A DNA stretch of 64,000 bases from Maribacter forsetii DSM 18668 (GCF_000744105.1 NZ_JQLH01000001.1:3534001-3598000); one strand, 5' to 3'. Positions 17,701-26,501 are shown, numbered from the stretch's first letter. Translations and numbers: made by a program. The notes: generated from the letters alone by a model not told the origin.

Positions 17701-20172
17701 ATATCCCAAACTAACATAGATGATAATCAAGTAAATAATTTGGCGTCGGTTACTGGTGAAGACCCCGATTCCAACTCCATTACAGAAACATCTACAGATC
17801 CAACACCTTGCTCTTCATGTACCCCAGACCCCTTGTGTGAAAATTGTACCTTAACAGAGTTACCTAGAAACCCAAGTTTTACAATAAACGATTCATCTAC
17901 GGTTGAAGGAACAAATAATGTCTTTACAATTACCACAACTAGTAGCATAAGTCAAGACATCACTTTTAATTTAGCGTATACCAATATTTCTACTACGGGT
18001 ACTGATTATAGTGGTCCAAGTATGATTACACTTTTAGCCAATACCACTTCAGTCTCTTTCAATGTTACTGCAGTAGATGACAATCTAATTGAGCCTAACG
18101 AAACATTTGAAGTACAAATATCCAATGCCTCAAGTAGCGACATTAACATTACCGACGACACCGGTTTGGGTGAGATTTTAGATAACGATGACACCGCAGG
18201 TACAGGTATTTCATTTGAGAACGACAATATTACCGTAGACGAGTCTGCAGGTACAGCAACCGTAAACGTGTTACTTACAGGTAACGTCCCGGGCGGGTTT
18301 ACTTTAGATTTCACGACAACCAATAATTCTGCTATTGCCCCAGAAGATTATACTACAAGTACAGGGCAGTTGACATTTACAGGTACCAATAGCGAAACGC
18401 AACCCATCACTATTTCAATTATAGACGATAACCTTATTGAGGCTTTGGAAAATCTAACGGTTGATCTTTCTAATCTGTCTACATCATTAATTTCCATTAA
18501 TGATAACCAGGCTACGGTAAACATTATAGATAACGATGCAGACCCATCATTATATGGCGTTCAGTTTGATACTACTTCTGTTGAGGTAAATGAAGATGCC
18601 GGTACGGTTACTTTAAATGTAGTTCTAAATACGGATGTACAAGATGAGTTTACGGTTGAATACTACACTGTTGATGGTTCTGCCAATGATAGTATGGATT
18701 ATACAGGTGTACCTCGTAATACACAGACATTGACATTTGGTGGTACAAACCCAAATACGCAACCAATAGTTATCCCTATTATAGATGATATAATTATTGA
18801 AGACCCGGAGACTTACAATGTGATTCTTGAGAATATATCTAGTCCGATCGTAGGTATTCTATCGGATAATACTGCTACGGTAACCATTATTGATAATGAC
18901 GGTGATGAAGGTTGGCCTACTGATGAAACCATTGAAGCCTGTAATACTATTCCAGATGCATTCGTAATCACTTCTGATAGCACTTGTGCCATAACAGTTG
19001 ATTATGATGAATTAGTGGAAGGGCAAGATGATGAGTGTGCTACGGAATATACGATTACCAGAACATGGACGATCACTGATTGTGTAGGCAATAGTCGCAC
19101 GCACACTCAGGTAATTACCATTGAAGATACCATTGCACCGACTTTCAATGAGACATTACCTCAGGATATGACCGTAGAATGTAATATGGTGCCAGAAACT
19201 GAAACATTGACCGCGACAGATTCTTGTGAGCCAAACATCGAGGTAACATTTGAAGAAACGATTACCAATGAAGAAAACTGTGTTACCGGATATACCGTTA
19301 CCAGAACTTGGACAGCTACCGATTGTGCCGGCAATGAAACAGAACATACGCAAATAATAACTGTAGCACCTAGAGAACCGATTACCAGTCTGCCGTATGA
19401 AGAAGAAATTACCATTATTTGTGGTGATGATATTCCTGAAGCTCCAGAAATGATCTTTATTGGTGGCTGTGGTAATTTTGAGGTTGTTTACAATGAAGAA
19501 ACACAGACCACAGAAGATTCTGATGATTATTTGATCATTAGAACTTGGAACGTAACCGATTCTTGTGGAAATACCGCTTCTTTTGAACAAATCATATTTG
19601 TGCTACAACCTCAACTACAAGAGATTACAATTAACATCTGTATTGAAGAAGAGCCTATAGATCTATTGAACTATCTGCCAGAAGGTTTTGACAGCAACGG
19701 TACATTCATGATCTTAGAAGGTGATGTAGTTTTAGAAGGAAACTATTTTGACCCAATGGATCACGAGCTTGGTGAATATAAAATAGCCTACAGTTCAACT
19801 GAAGGCATATGTAAATATTATGTAGATTTCACCATCATTGTCGATACCGAATGTGTACCATGTAATAGAGGCGATATTGAAATTTCTAGAGCGGTTACCG
19901 CAAATGGTGACAGTATAAATGACTTCTTTGAAATAAAAGTAGTCGAGAATTGTGCCTTGAGTTTTGATGTTATGATTTTCAACCGATGGGGCGTAAAGAT
20001 TTTTGAAGTTAAAGATTACCAAAACGACTGGGGCGGTGAATCTCCCAATGGTTCTTTTGGCAAATCTGAAATACTACCTACAGGAACTTATTACTATATT
20101 ATAAACGCTACAGATAAAAGTACAGATACAAAACTAGAACCATTTAGCGGATACATCTATTTAGCTACGTAA
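14767..20172 (+). CDS. T9SS-secreted adhesin: SprB-like, DUF11, Calx-beta, HYR and CHU_C domains
   Basis: With the start at 14767 the product is 1801 residues and begins with a clean signal peptide (about 1-19, CCVSLSAQ). ATGs at 14746 and 14755 are in frame but would add a non-signal extension. The N-terminal half consists of Cys-containing SprB-type repeats (ASGGTEPYLYSI, LSEGTYTFQIED). It is followed by DUF11-like domains (ADTDSDG-type and TNTGNVAVSNIIVTDT segments), three Calx-beta domains, HYR-like domains and a type B CHU_C sorting domain at the C-terminus (FNRWGVKIFE, LPTGTYYY, GYIYL). By family it is a surface adhesin delivered by T9SS. It is probably a functional partner or alternative of the upstream giant protein, with which it shares its last roughly 550 residues. 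A terminator and then a porP/sprF-like gene follow. Confidence 0.9.
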   Translation: MFKSLLRILFFLCCVSLSAQIDLTLTQSASICSSDGSITATASGGTEPYLYSIVSGPETRGFQSSETFLALQPGDYSVEVRDATFANVSANITVTGNYVLPTLNVNITNPSCSGSSNGQVILTGSNGNHITTSAFPTYKYRIVDLSTSPQTVLQEQNSDTFTGLSEGTYTFQIEDDCQNTVSETITLTAPSITTLNSAINFIEKAACDTYEVEYAPFGRGVSPHQITVTEDATGTVFFSSSIDTSNGLSYSLGTNYNFGNGYTANIVDACGQTETKNFTYTPDIDMWSQKAYDCSGETAFFVFASLTNSSSQEKSILVPATLTLTNQTDAGDVLVYTFTDPNDLEAEIREADIQLGSTYDAILQDSCSYTMNTALTFTPVPVTTFEANVRPERGCMDGTTGMGFHVRNGGTNYGRVTILSGPASFTSEGGVVTNYSYPRVFVNPTGSSVYPEAFPPGIYEAEITDGCESGIETFEILPSQTVQHDFSLDFLQGCGNSNALIINPNVISNINNTFYTNVTITNLDTGNSVFRESIFFFTEGTPVTVPNLPAGNYQLNLEFQSGGECTSGRAFTCACEPQTRNITIPTYVSTSFDNIVGYLCTEGSGVIFAEGSNGIAPYQYEIIDSSVPSNIGRTSTDGIFTATDEGTYTVRISDSCGNSADGAFEVVPYLPNLVANCEALGTRVTLTANPVTNAIFTWIDDSGNMVQQGTSNELVFDPFDASQGGEYILQVEAPGLNCTIFDGNITVPDIPCSSSIDVSKTVETGPIYNVGNDTYTVTYRITAENTGGLTGSYDVTDTFVLGTGFSLNSATLAYGGESDGVDGSILTPFISGDQIITSESLTGLRTESWLVTAIFTLDKDLYDPTQNCTNGGGLGNQITVTGDTDTTNNTACVTVDFGNLEITKDGVYVDTDANGLTNIGDEVDYTFIVTNTGNVAVSNIIVTDTLIGGVISGPPSGDTDSDGQLDTTETWTYSATYSISQTNIDDNQVNNLASVTGEDPDSNSITETSTDPTPCSSCTPDPLCENCTLTELPRNPSFTINDSSTVEGTNNVFTITTTSSISQDITFNLAYTNISTTGTDYSGPSMITLLANTTSVSFNVTAVDDNLIEPNETFEVQISNASSSDINITDDTGLGEILDNDDTAGTGISFENDNITVDESAGTATVNVLLTGNVPGGFTLDFTTTNNSAIAPEDYTTSTGQLTFTGTNSETQPITISIIDDNLIEALENLTVDLSNLSTSLISINDNQATVNIIDNDADPSLYGVQFDTTSVEVNEDAGTVTLNVVLNTDVQDEFTVEYYTVDGSANDSMDYTGVPRNTQTLTFGGTNPNTQPIVIPIIDDIIIEDPETYNVILENISSPIVGILSDNTATVTIIDNDGDEGWPTDETIEACNTIPDAFVITSDSTCAITVDYDELVEGQDDECATEYTITRTWTITDCVGNSRTHTQVITIEDTIAPTFNETLPQDMTVECNMVPETETLTATDSCEPNIEVTFEETITNEENCVTGYTVTRTWTATDCAGNETEHTQIITVAPREPITSLPYEEEITIICGDDIPEAPEMIFIGGCGNFEVVYNEETQTTEDSDDYLIIRTWNVTDSCGNTASFEQIIFVLQPQLQEITINICIEEEPIDLLNYLPEGFDSNGTFMILEGDVVLEGNYFDPMDHELGEYKIAYSSTEGICKYYVDFTIIVDTECVPCNRGDIEISRAVTANGDSINDFFEIKVVENCALSFDVMIFNRWGVKIFEVKDYQNDWGGESPNGSFGKSEILPTGTYYYIINATDKSTDTKLEPFSGYIYLAT

Positions 20173-20191
20173 TAAAATCTACACACCTTAT

Positions 20192-20226
20192 AAAAATGCC
20201 TTTTCTTATACGAATAGGCATTTTTT
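20192..20226 (+). terminator. Rho-independent terminator after second adhesin
   Basis: The stem AAAAATGCCT (20192-20201) pairs with AGGCATTTTT (20216-20225) and runs into a T tract, 19 bp after the adhesin stop codon. Confidence 0.75.
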
Positions 20227-20360
20227 GTTTTCCGTAAATATTTGTTCTATTTAACTACTTCCAAAACCCCATAATTAATTCAATTTAATTCATCCGACAA
20301 ATACAACTATTGAACGAAAATGCTGTTTCAGAACGAATAATATGGGGTGTCAGCCGTTAA

Positions 20361-20393
20361 TTTTTAAATACTTAAGAACAGTCATTAAATTTG
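20361..20393 (+). promoter_or_regulatory. Candidate promoter of porP/sprF-porE-like operon
   Basis: TAAATTTG at 20386-20393 fits the Bacteroidota -7 motif TAnnTTTG, with TTTTT at 20361-20365 about 20 bp upstream as a possible -33 element. It would give a leader of about 60 nt before the ATG at 20461. Confidence 0.45.
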
Positions 20394-20460
20394 TATATAA
20401 TAAGATAACCTACTTATTCACTAACATATAGCCCTAAAAAGCTAAACCCTAAATATAACC

Positions 20461-21363
20461 ATGAAAAAAGCTAATCTACTTTTAGCCATTCTACTTTTAT
20501 CAGGTGCTTTTGTAAGCGCACAGCAGTTACCACAGTTTACACAGTATATGTACAACACAATTTCTGTAAACCCAGCTTATGCGGGTAGTAGAGAAACATT
20601 GAATGCAACAATTTTACATAGAAACCAATGGGCAGGTTTAGAAGGTAACCCAAGAACCAGTACGCTATCTATTCATTCCCCAATGAAAAACGAACGAGTA
20701 GGTATTGGTGTATCTTATATCAATGATAAATTAGGTTTTGAAAGTACCAACTATTTTTATGGAGACTTCTCTTACACCGTTCCTGTTAGTCCGCAAGTAA
20801 AAATGCGTTTCGGACTTAAAGGTGGTTTTACAAGTTATAACCTAGAAAACCCTGATCCTAACGATCAGTTCTTCAATGCTAACTTTAATAGTATCAATCC
20901 CAATTTTGGAGCTGGTTTTTACATTGGCTCTAACAGATGGTACGCTGGTATATCCTCACCAAGAATACTGAATACAGATTTAAACGATGGTGAATTTGAA
21001 GCTATAGAGCGTAATAGCTACTACGCTATTGGTGGTATGGTATTCGACCTTTCTGAAACAACAAAGTTTAAACCCACCGTTATTACAAAATTCACTAATG
21101 GTGCACCGGCAACATATGACTTTACCATAAACTTTTTATTCAATGAAAAGTTTTGGATCGGTACTTCTTACCGTGTAAACGATGCATCTAATTTTGGTGC
21201 TATGATGGACTACCAAGTGTCTAGGGATTTTAGAGTTGGTTACGCTTACGATCTGCCTACCTCAGCTGTAAGACCTTACACTGGCGGTACGCATGAAATT
21301 ATATTGATCTATGAACTTTTCAAAAAGGTTTTAGGTCCTGTTAAGTCTCCTAGGTACTTCTAA
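20461..21363 (+). CDS. PorP/SprF family outer-membrane protein of T9SS
   Basis: 300 residues with a signal peptide (about 1-20, ending GAFVSA). The mature start QQLPQFTQYMYN...NPAYAGSR and the later HRNQWAGLEG are hallmarks of the PorP/SprF family. The rest has the alternating pattern of an outer-membrane beta-barrel. In Flavobacterium, SprF-like proteins are needed for secretion or anchoring of type B cargo such as SprB. Its position just after two type B adhesins suggests it serves one or both of them; that pairing is inference. The next gene starts 18 bp downstream, implying one operon. Confidence 0.92.
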   Translation: MKKANLLLAILLLSGAFVSAQQLPQFTQYMYNTISVNPAYAGSRETLNATILHRNQWAGLEGNPRTSTLSIHSPMKNERVGIGVSYINDKLGFESTNYFYGDFSYTVPVSPQVKMRFGLKGGFTSYNLENPDPNDQFFNANFNSINPNFGAGFYIGSNRWYAGISSPRILNTDLNDGEFEAIERNSYYAIGGMVFDLSETTKFKPTVITKFTNGAPATYDFTINFLFNEKFWIGTSYRVNDASNFGAMMDYQVSRDFRVGYAYDLPTSAVRPYTGGTHEIILIYELFKKVLGPVKSPRYF

Positions 21364-21381
21364 CAATTTAATATCGATACG

Positions 21382-23328
21382 ATGAAAAACAATAAAAACT
21401 TCGTGCTATTGATACTACTCTTGCTAGTAGGTCATTTCTCGATAGCACAAATTGCGTCACAAAAAAAAGCAGATTACTATTTCAGTAAATTCTCATATTC
21501 ATTAGCTATTCCAGAATATGAAAGAATGGTTGAAACAGATTTTAATGCAGAATACGCACACCAACAATTAGCAGAGTGTTATTTACTAATACGTAATTAC
21601 AAAAAGTCTATTCCGCATTTTAGTGCTGTTATAAATAATGCAACTTTACCAACAGATTACTACTTTAAATATGCCATGGCGTTATATGCCAACGGAGATT
21701 TAGAAGAGTCTGAAGCTTGGTTAAAAAAATATAAGAAATACAATAAGAACGATTCTCGTGTTAAACGTTTTTTAAAAGATGGTAATTTAGCTTCTGTTGT
21801 ATTTAATAGTAGACAACGTTACGAAGTGGAACCTGTTGCCTTCAATTCTACTGAAAGTGATTTTGGAGTATATAGATTTATGGGAAACCTGTACTTCAGT
21901 TCTTCAAGAAGAGATGTCGTTACTGGTGAAAGTTACGGTTGGAACGATGAACCTTGGTTAGATCTTTTTGCCGTTCAAGAAGATAACCACATGTCTGAAC
22001 CTATACGTGTAAAAGGAGATATCAACACAAAATTTCATGAAAGCTCCGTAGCATTTTCTACCGATTACAAGAATGATACGATCATGTACTTTACCCGAAA
22101 TAATTTCTACGATAAAAAAGAGGGTTACGGTGCATCCAATGAAATAAATCTAAAAATATATACCGCAAAATTTATTGACGATGAATGGGTTGAGAACAGT
22201 AACCTTAGAATAAATAGTGATTATTTTTCTACGGGACACCCGTCTGTAAATCTTGCTAGAACACGTATTTATTTTGCTTCTGACAGACCTGGTGGTTATG
22301 GTGGTACCGATATTTACTATGCTGAAATTCATGAGCGTGGTGGTGTGCAAGAACCTGTTAATGCAGGACCTATTGTTAATACGGAAGGCAACGAAATGTT
22401 TCCGTTTATTAACGAAGAAGGAAAATTATTCTTTAGCTCTGATGGTCATGTAGGTTTTGGTCAATTAGATGTTTTCTCTACTATATCTAACGAAGATGAC
22501 GAGGTTATAGACATTATCAACTTAGGTACGCCAATAAATAGTTCTAGTGATGATTTTGCTTATTACGGTTTACCTAACGGATTAGATGGCTACGTAAGTT
22601 CTAATCGAGAAGGTGGTGTTGGCAGTGATGACATTTACAAGTTTAAATTTACACCGTCCTTAGATGTTGAAGGTTATGTTGTAGATGGTGTAAACAATCA
22701 AATGTTAGATAGTGTTCAAATAAAATTATTTGATCAGGTAACCAATACCTTGGTTGCACAAACTACTACAGATGAAAATGGATATTATAGATTTCCAGTT
22801 AACAGAAAAACAAATTATATGATAGAGGCGGTTAGAAAAACCCACCCGCATAAAAACGTTTTCTTTAACACATCAAAAACTCCAATAGCTCAAAAAATAA
22901 TGAGACAAGACATTGTGCTTGAACCTGTTCTAGACCTTAAACTATTAGCCGATCTAAATAAAATATACTTCGATTTTAATAAAAGTGATATTAGACCAGA
23001 TGCTGCAAGAGAGTTGGATAAGGTGGTACGTGTTATGAACAACACCTACCCAGATATGATTATTAAACTTGAGGCACACACCGACCCTGTAGGTAGTCAT
23101 AACTACAATGACAACTTATCTGAAAAAAGGGCAAAATCTACTTATGAGTACCTGATTGCAAACGGAGTCTCTGAAGACAGAATTGTTTCTTACAAAGGCT
23201 TTGGTAAACGTATGCCAATAAATCATTGTACCAGTAAACAAGATTGTTCACCAGAAGAATTGGAGCTAAACAGAAGAACGGAATTCCCAATACTACAGAT
23301 TAAAAAAGGTGTCTTGGCAGCTAAATAA
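21382..23328 (+). CDS. PorE-like protein: TPR, beta-propeller, CarboxypepD_reg-like and OmpA domains
   Basis: 648 residues with a signal peptide (about 1-22, HFSIAQ). TPR-like helices cover about 30-137, PD40-type propeller blades about 150-423 (for example GGYGGTDIYYAE, GGVGSDDIYKFKF), a carboxypeptidase-regulatory-like beta domain about 428-510 and an OmpA C-terminal domain about 521-640. The OmpA domain keeps the peptidoglycan-binding signature (EAHTDPVGSHNYN, LSEKRA, LNRRTEF). This order matches PorE, the periplasmic component that links T9SS to peptidoglycan. In flavobacteria such proteins often accompany PorP/SprF genes. It may be dedicated to the adhesins upstream rather than being the core T9SS copy. 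Confidence 0.9.
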   Translation: MKNNKNFVLLILLLLVGHFSIAQIASQKKADYYFSKFSYSLAIPEYERMVETDFNAEYAHQQLAECYLLIRNYKKSIPHFSAVINNATLPTDYYFKYAMALYANGDLEESEAWLKKYKKYNKNDSRVKRFLKDGNLASVVFNSRQRYEVEPVAFNSTESDFGVYRFMGNLYFSSSRRDVVTGESYGWNDEPWLDLFAVQEDNHMSEPIRVKGDINTKFHESSVAFSTDYKNDTIMYFTRNNFYDKKEGYGASNEINLKIYTAKFIDDEWVENSNLRINSDYFSTGHPSVNLARTRIYFASDRPGGYGGTDIYYAEIHERGGVQEPVNAGPIVNTEGNEMFPFINEEGKLFFSSDGHVGFGQLDVFSTISNEDDEVIDIINLGTPINSSSDDFAYYGLPNGLDGYVSSNREGGVGSDDIYKFKFTPSLDVEGYVVDGVNNQMLDSVQIKLFDQVTNTLVAQTTTDENGYYRFPVNRKTNYMIEAVRKTHPHKNVFFNTSKTPIAQKIMRQDIVLEPVLDLKLLADLNKIYFDFNKSDIRPDAARELDKVVRVMNNTYPDMIIKLEAHTDPVGSHNYNDNLSEKRAKSTYEYLIANGVSEDRIVSYKGFGKRMPINHCTSKQDCSPEELELNRRTEFPILQIKKGVLAAK

Positions 23329-23346
23329 AATAAATACCAACCATAA

Positions 23347-23381
23347 AAAAAGTCCTTTACCAAAATGGTAAAGGACTTTTT
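23347..23381. terminator. Bidirectional terminator between porE-like gene and clpP paralogue
   Basis: A perfect 15-bp stem (AAAAAGTCCTTTACC with its complement) and loop AAAAT, flanked by A and T tracts, lies between convergent genes. It can act for both strands. Confidence 0.88.
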
Positions 23382-23403
23382 AATTTTAATAGCTTAATAC
23401 AAA

Positions 23404-23952
23404 CTATTCCATAATACCGTCTACGATACCATATTTAATAGACTCTTCTGCATTCATCCAATAATCTCTATCGAAATCTTTTAAAACTTTGTCAAAATCT
23501 TGACCACAATTATCTGCTAAGATTTGTGCACTTAACTCTTTGGTCTTAATAATTTCTCTAGCCTGTATTTCAATATTAGAAGCCTGACCTCTTGCGCCAC
23601 CACTTGGTTGGTGAATCATTACCTGTGCATGTGGCTGAATAAATCTTCTACCTTTTTTACCAACTGATAATAAAATAGAACCCATTGATGCCGCCAAACC
23701 TGTACAGATTGTAGAAACCGGACTCTTTAAAGCTTTTATAGTATCATACATTGCAAAACCAGAAGTAACATAACCACCCGGACTATTAATATATAGTTGT
23801 ATTTCTTTATTGTTCTGCATATCTAGATATAACAACCTGTCAATTACATGTTTTGCAGAATCGTCATCAACCATACCCCATAGAAAGACTTTTCTTTCCT
23901 CCAGCATTTTTTCATCTATGGCTTCCTGAATTTTTCCTTTTTTAGCACTCAT
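23404..23952 (-). CDS. clpP: ClpP-family serine protease (paralogue)
   Basis: 182 residues, a little shorter than housekeeping ClpP. It keeps the nucleophile in GLAASMGS (Ser89) and the catalytic His in MIHQP (His114). The third residue is probably Asp159 by alignment with the family. INSPGG and the handle region are present. ClpP forms a barrel protease fed by AAA+ unfoldases in the cytosol. No clpX or tig gene is next to it, unlike the usual tig-clpP-clpX arrangement, so this is probably a second copy. It ends at the shared bidirectional terminator. Confidence 0.88.
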   Translation of the reverse strand: MSAKKGKIQEAIDEKMLEERKVFLWGMVDDDSAKHVIDRLLYLDMQNNKEIQLYINSPGGYVTSGFAMYDTIKALKSPVSTICTGLAASMGSILLSVGKKGRRFIQPHAQVMIHQPSGGARGQASNIEIQAREIIKTKELSAQILADNCGQDFDKVLKDFDRDYWMNAEESIKYGIVDGIME

Positions 23953-24070
23953 ATTTTAAGTTTATTTATCTCTAACAAAATTAATGAATTAAATCATAAA
24001 CATGAATAGCAATAATCCTTTAGATTATAACCTAACCTGTTTCCATGAATTAAAAAACGTTAATATTCGT

Positions 24071-24904
24071 TTAGGATTGTTCTTCTACGGTAACTGTTTT
24101 CTCTACCACCTTTTTAATTGGGATAACTACTTTACCGGTTTTCGTTTTTAATATCATTGAAATATTGTCGATACCTATTACCGTACCTTGTAAATCTCCA
24201 ATTTTCACCTTGTCCCCTACCTCATAAATCTTTCTTGAGTAAAAGGTTCTTAGCAAATCACCTACAATTTCTCTTGATCCTAAACCTAATGCCAATGCTA
24301 TAGCCAATAAAAATGCACCTAGTACGATCGTAAAGTTATTGGTGATTATTTGTGTATCTATACCCGCTTGGTTTAATGCCGTGATACTTACAAATATGAT
24401 AATTAGGTAAAATAACACGTTACCTAAAAGCTTACCACCACCTAAACCAATGGAGTCAAATACCTTAACTATGGTTTCTTTTATAGTTTTGGCTAAAAAC
24501 AGACCGATCATAAAAATGATCATTGCTGATAACAATATAGGTAAGTACCTTAAAAGGTTAGCAATTTCGGTAGATATAATGGTTAAGCCCATAATATCTG
24601 AAGCAACAATTATAAATACCAACCATAAAAGAACCTTTATAAAAGTGACGATTATTTTAGGTAAGTCTATTTTGATATCGGCATCTCCAAATAATTTTGC
24701 TTCATTAATTTTTTCAGAAGCTTTATCTAATTTGATCGCTTTAAATATTCGTCTTAATATGAAGGTGACCACCTTAATGATTATCCACCCAAAAATAATT
24801 ACGATAAATGCCCCAAATATACCTGGCAATGCAGAAGCAATATCCTTGAATATATTGCTTAAAGAATCGAAGGTGAGGTCTTTCCACTTATCAACTGTTT
24901 CCAT
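24071..24904 (-). CDS. MscS-type mechanosensitive ion channel
   Basis: 277 residues with about five predicted membrane helices (about 16-40, 67-90, 105-127, 140-165 and 175-200). The last is Ala/Gly/Leu-rich (LAIALALGLGSREIVGDLL), as in the MscS pore helix. It continues into the beta domain (YEVGDKVKIGDLQGTVIGID). Such channels release solutes on hypo-osmotic shock from the inner membrane. It lies 20 bp downstream of the 63-residue protein gene, so it is probably co-transcribed with the sigma factor. Confidence 0.88.
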   Translation of the reverse strand: METVDKWKDLTFDSLSNIFKDIASALPGIFGAFIVIIFGWIIIKVVTFILRRIFKAIKLDKASEKINEAKLFGDADIKIDLPKIIVTFIKVLLWLVFIIVASDIMGLTIISTEIANLLRYLPILLSAMIIFMIGLFLAKTIKETIVKVFDSIGLGGGKLLGNVLFYLIIIFVSITALNQAGIDTQIITNNFTIVLGAFLLAIALALGLGSREIVGDLLRTFYSRKIYEVGDKVKIGDLQGTVIGIDNISMILKTKTGKVVIPIKKVVEKTVTVEEQS

Positions 24905-24924
24905 ATAACTTTTCTACTTTATTT

Positions 24925-25116
24925 TTATTCGCTTTTAGATTTTGTATTTAGCATACCTTCAATAATAGAAGCAAAACTACCTGTGAACAAATGAGACAAT
25001 TCCATTATCAACTTAGCCGTAGCAACGTCTTCCATAACTTTTTTACGTAGTTCTGGCGGAACATCCTTTAGATCTCCCTGTAAGTTTTTAAATGGATTTT
25101 TGTCCTGTTCTAACAT
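24925..25116 (-). CDS. Small conserved-looking protein coupled to sigma factor
   Basis: 63 residues, function not recognised. It is amphipathic (NPFKNLQGDLKDVPPELRKKV, then a hydrophobic stretch including SHLFTGSFASIIEGML) with no signal peptide. Its ATG overlaps the sigma factor stop as TAATG, which argues that it is translated and coupled. It could modulate the sigma factor or attach to the membrane, but it does not resemble classical anti-sigma factors. Confidence 0.7.
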   Translation of the reverse strand: MLEQDKNPFKNLQGDLKDVPPELRKKVMEDVATAKLIMELSHLFTGSFASIIEGMLNTKSKSE

Positions 25117-25742
25117 TAAGGTAGGGTTTTATACATTTCGGTAACTTTCGCTTTTGCTCTTTTGAGCCTCATTTTAATGGCACTTGATTTTAATTCTAAT
25201 ATATCTTCTAATTCTTTAATAGAAGCTCCATCTTGATATTTTAATAGCAATATCGATTTATCTTCAGGGGCTATAAGTTCTAAGGCTTTCTTAAGTTTAT
25301 CCACTTGCATTTCAAGCAACAAATTATCCGTCACCTCTACCGGAACATCTTCATGTGTTTCAAACTTAACCGAATTATCATTTATTTTCCGCTCCTTATT
25401 TCTATTCACGTAATTAACACAGAAATTATAGGTAAAAGAATATAACCAGGTAGAAAACTTTGAATTTCCTTTGAACGAACCCAATTTTACATAAAGCATT
25501 AGAAAAATATCTTGAGTTAAGTCTTCTGCCTCTTTATTAGACTTAGCAAAACCCAAACACTTATTGTAAACTAATTTCGAGTACCTATCATAAAGCACTC
25601 CAAAGAGCATAGAGTCATTGTTCGCAACAATGCGCTCCACTAACTCTAAATCAGTATAGTCTTTGTTCACATCACCCGAAACCGATTTTTCGTTAAATTG
25701 GTTTCCGATAATTATAAAACATAGCTTTTTAAGAAATGTCAC
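25116..25742 (-). CDS. ECF-type RNA polymerase sigma factor
   Basis: 208 residues. Region 2 is visible (YDRYSKLVYNKCLGF, EAEDLTQDIFLMLY, STWLYSFTYNFCVNYVNR), as is region 4 with a helix-turn-helix (IAPEDKSILLLKYQDGASIKELEDIL, LKSSAIKMRLKRAK). It directs core polymerase to a specific regulon, probably envelope-related given its downstream genes (a small protein and an MscS channel); that target is inference. About 25 residues precede the conserved domain, so the true start could lie later, but no other ATG is suitably placed. Confidence 0.88.
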   Translation of the reverse strand: MTFLKKLCFIIIGNQFNEKSVSGDVNKDYTDLELVERIVANNDSMLFGVLYDRYSKLVYNKCLGFAKSNKEAEDLTQDIFLMLYVKLGSFKGNSKFSTWLYSFTYNFCVNYVNRNKERKINDNSVKFETHEDVPVEVTDNLLLEMQVDKLKKALELIAPEDKSILLLKYQDGASIKELEDILELKSSAIKMRLKRAKAKVTEMYKTLP

Positions 25743-25820
25743 TTTGATAGATGGTTTACAAAAAATAAAAGTAGGTTAAAGATACCGTAATTGATATATT
25801 TACTTGAAAATCTGCTTAAA

Positions 25821-26501
25821 ATGAAAAAATTAATTATTCTCTCCGTGCTAATATCAAGTGTTTTTACAGCATGTAAAACCGACCAAAAAAAGCCTAAAAT
25901 TGCTGTTGCCGAAGATACGCAATTGACAGTTCTTGAAAAAATCGCAAATGCGAACGGATTTGAAAACTGGAAAAATGTTGAAAGTATCAAGTTTACTTTC
26001 AATGTAGATCGTGAAGATGAGCACTTTGAACGTACCTGGTTATGGGAAACGGCACCTAACAACGTAACCATGATGACCAGACAAGATACCATTACATACA
26101 ACAGAAAATCTGTGGACAGTACTATGACCGCGACCGATGGCGGATTTGTAAATGATAAGTTTTGGTTATTGGCACCATATCAATTGGTATGGGACCAAAA
26201 TAGTTTTACCCACAAGCTTACAGAAAATGTAGAAGCGCCTATAAGCAAAACAACTATGCATAAATTGACTACTGTCTACAATAATGAAGGCGGTTATACA
26301 CCTGGTGATGCTTATGATTATTATTTTGGTGATGATTATATTATTAAAGAATGGGTGTATAGAAAAGAAAATCAATCTGAACCTAATATGACGACCACTT
26401 GGGAAGACTATAGAACACTAAATGGATTGCACATTAGTATGATGCACAAAAGACCAGATGCTGATTTCTCTCTTTTCTTTACAGGTGTTGAGGTGAAATA
26501 A
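25821..26501 (+). CDS. Putative lipoprotein (DUF6503-like)
   Basis: With the start at 25821 the product is 226 residues, beginning with a lipoprotein signal (MKKLIILSVLISSVFTAC, Cys18). An in-frame ATG at 25791 would add ten residues ahead of the signal and is less likely. The mature part is beta-rich with many Trp and Tyr (ERTWLWETAPNNVTMMTRQD, TTWEDYRTLNGL), resembling flavobacterial outer-membrane-attached proteins of the DUF6503 type; that family assignment is from memory. The next gene starts 43 bp downstream on the same strand. Confidence 0.75.
   Translation: MKKLIILSVLISSVFTACKTDQKKPKIAVAEDTQLTVLEKIANANGFENWKNVESIKFTFNVDREDEHFERTWLWETAPNNVTMMTRQDTITYNRKSVDSTMTATDGGFVNDKFWLLAPYQLVWDQNSFTHKLTENVEAPISKTTMHKLTTVYNNEGGYTPGDAYDYYFGDDYIIKEWVYRKENQSEPNMTTTWEDYRTLNGLHISMMHKRPDADFSLFFTGVEVK

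Noticed and set aside
12515..20172. Mobile element explaining the shared adhesin segments
   Set aside because: No inverted repeats, transposase or target duplication flanks the shared blocks. They start and stop within coding sequence and align without gaps.
25739..26101. 120-codon minus-strand frame opposite the lipoprotein gene
   Set aside because: It overlaps the start of a well-supported lipoprotein gene, has no domain and has atypical composition.
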